Source of the DNA: Mycteria americana
Lineage: Eukaryota; Chordata; Aves; Ciconiiformes; Ciconiidae
Reading direction: 5' to 3'
Assembly: GCF_035582795.1 (NCBI RefSeq)
Contig: NC_134396.1
Location: 31,849,683-31,913,682 of the forward strand
Length of the DNA: 64,000 nucleotides
The position numbers were made by a program, and so were the translations under genes. A model generated the notes under the pieces. That model ran no database searches and was not told the origin of the DNA. It saw only the letters and a list, made by a program, of their open reading frames with translations. Below, piece by piece: positions 61,347 to 64,000 of the stretch; within the stretch, counting starts at the first letter, position 1; each line of letters starts with the position of its first letter.

Positions 61347-64000
61347 TTGCTTCAGCAGGATTTCACCTAACAGACTCAACATCGGAGGTGCCTAGAAAAG
61401 GGGGCAGAAACTGACAGGAAGCCAGAACTCAATTCCAGATGTCAACTAATTTTTCTAAGCAAGATGGTCATTTGGTACTGTAAGGTTTCCAGGAAATATT
61501 ACCTATTAGTTTAACCTTGAGCATTTTGCATTTGCAAAATTTTACCTTAGATTGTCCCAGGTGCAAGGATTACCCAACAACAATCATTCATCTCCATTCT
61601 GTATAGGAAAGAGACGATGATCCTTGTCCACAGTGGTATATTTACTTGAGCAAATTTTGATTATGTGTGAAGACGTGATCTCAGAACCCTTTGTGTAAGT
61701 AACGCACCTAAATATATTCTCAATAGGATCACAGACACTGAGCTGATAAGGAAGGAATTGAGAACAGCTATTACGATCATGGTTTTCTTTTATTATAGGC
61801 CTCCACTGTTACTCCTAGCAGGGTGCATACAATTAAATTACAGTACGGTACTGGGTATCTCAAAAGATGATAACCTTTGACCACTTGGCTTCCTCCAAAA
61901 AGGGATGGATTGCATGTTTCTCCAATTTAGGTCCATGGTGAATTTGAATCTTTTCTTCTGTCAAGGTGCCTACAGGCAGCTAGAGGACAATGTCTGGGTC
62001 TTCTTTTGCCTTTTCTTTCTCCTCTTTCTTACTGATTTCAGAACAAATTAATTCAGCACTGTTGTCTGCTGCTCAGCCTCCTTTCCCAAAAGCCTGCTTA
62101 AGATGCCTTTCTGCTAGCCTCCCAACACTTTAACTACTCATCTTATGCTCAGATCCTGCTTTCCACCTCCTTTCCTGAAAGTTCTCATGGATTTTATACA
62201 GACATATATAAAAATATATTTCCCTTGCTTTCTGTCCAGTAGAAGTTGAATGTATGAACTCTTTCTTTCAAATTGCTCTTTCTTCCCTACTCTCAGAACA
62301 AAAAAATTGGAGACTCTCACAGTTTGCTTTGTTACTGCCACCTCTGACTCAATATATGATGTGCAATTTTGAAAGTGAATGGTAGATTTTTACTGCAAGG
62401 GTCAACTGACTGACTGTTCACCACTGTGCCAATGACTCATACTTCCTCACCTGCCCTATATGCTGGTCACTCATTGCAAGTATGTTCCATTGCACACTGG
62501 GATTTTTCCTGCAATTTTTTTCAAACATTTCAAAAAATTCCACAAATTGCAAATATTTTCTTATTCACAGCAAGTAACTGTAGTGTCACAGTTCAGCTCT
62601 TCCCATGTGGAACTATTACAGAAACAGTCCTTCCTAAATATTTTCAAATAAAATTTTTTGACATACAGTTCACGACCAGTCAGGAGGAAAATAACAACAG
62701 GCTATTGGAACAGATCAGAACTGCAAGGCCATTAGCATCCACCCACTGTGCTTTAGTAGTCAAAATGTATTAGAGAGGCTCATGATATAACCCTCTATAA
62801 CAGCATTCCTTTAGATTCCAAATATAATTTTTTTTAATTAAAACTATTAATAAAAATCACATAAAAGTGAGCAATAAAGACATAAATGTCAAATGTTATG
62901 AAAGACAATTTTCACCAATCACCTGGAAGGGAGTATCTGTTCAAAGACTTAAATGAAGAGTTAACTAGGGATTTTGACATAATAATCATGCTACATTTTC
63001 TAATTACGTTTTTGTTGACCTTAAGTTCCTAAAAGAGTTTCTTTTTCAAAGCTAATACATTAGTTAGGCCTTTTCTTTATGGAAACTTCAAAGCAATGCA
63101 AGTCAATAAACCAAATAACTTTTCTAGAACAGAACTACATTTATGTGGTATTTAAGTAGTAGTTACTGACATATTCAAGAAAAATATCCTGAGTGATGAG
63201 TTGCTGAAACTACCATGTATTGACTCAAGGTATTTCAACTTCGTAGGTCTCCAGAGGTTTTGAAGTGTGTTGACGTAATGTAAGACATGCATATCTTTCT
63301 GATAATGACATTTGGACAGTAGGCAAACAAACATCCTTTCTGATGGCTGGAAAATCAGAATTGTTAAGCTGTGCATAACTCAAACCAAATGTCCATATTT
63401 TTTTTCAGCCATTGATAGCTTATTGTTTCGAAGAATTCTTTGTGCCTTGATATTTGCCTTAGAGACCAACTAATATAAAATACACTGAGTTCTTACTATT
63501 TATTTTATTAACTTTTATTCCTGAGGCTGCTTAATTTTTCATTACTTAAGTGTGCAGATGAAACAACAAATTTGCAGTGCATGATAAAGTGTTTAAAAAC
63601 CTCTTAGTAATTTTAGGATCTAATAATCAAAAATAAGGCATAGAGCCTCATATCTAAGGCATAGAGCTTTTGAAAGCCTGCAGGAGACCTACCTATCATT
63701 TCAGTGGACACTAGTTAAAGAAGTCTTGGTAGTATCAAGTAGTTTTTGGTTTGGTGGTACAAACTAGTTTCTAGTACCAAAAAATACTTTAAAAATGATT
63801 TTTAAGAATTTGAGTAGACAATCATAACTCTTTTTGGAAGTTGATGACATTTAAAACCTCAATTTCCTGAATTACTTTTGAAAATGGCACCCAGAGCTTG
63901 AAGACCTTCATCACTTACCTGCTTGAAAACTGTGCCGGTAAAGACACCTGCAAAATCCTTTCTGCTATTATATCTGTATCTCTCTATTACAGATGGAAGA

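Overview
The window is vertebrate nuclear DNA, and almost certainly avian. It is AT-rich and intron-dominated, and it carries the 3' end of a CR1 LINE with the characteristic ATTCTGTG octamer tail. It holds most of one single-copy gene, RORB (retinoic-acid-receptor-related orphan receptor beta, NR1F2), on the minus strand. I see no second gene, no structural RNA gene and no bacterial-type feature.

Layout in transcription order, from high to low coordinates: 38944-64000 is the downstream part of a very long intron 1. Exons 2 and 3 (38858-38943, 34297-34438) encode the two zinc fingers. Exon 4 (30874-31275) encodes the C-terminal extension and the hinge. After a 16.6 kb intron 4, exons 5 to 10 (14127-14248, 12713-12845, 10667-10774, 9422-9532, 4386-4498, 3759-3914) encode the ligand-binding domain down to the TGA stop at 3759-3761. 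Positions 1-3758 are the presumed 3' UTR and downstream flank. All nine exons have GT/AG borders and matching codon phases, and together they give 457 uninterrupted codons. With the two missing N-terminal residues this would be 459 aa, the length of the short RORB isoform. The first coding exon (Met-Arg plus one base) was not found and presumably lies beyond 64000.

RORB is a monomeric nuclear receptor that binds AGGTCA half-sites preceded by an A/T-rich stretch. It is known for roles in retina, cortex layer 4 and circadian tissue.

The non-coding sequence holds a tandem pair of truncated CR1 copies in intron 8 (antisense to RORB), two probable remnants of ancient amniote repeats in intron 1, two perfect palindromes, several short tandem duplications, G-rich and alternating purine-pyrimidine tracts, a CTCF-like motif and a cluster of nuclear-receptor half-sites. 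The most testable coding-related oddity is the exon 6 acceptor: an in-frame AAG has a competing CAG five bases downstream that would shift the frame. I found no convincing undescribed biological system. The remaining findings are candidate regulatory or structural elements.
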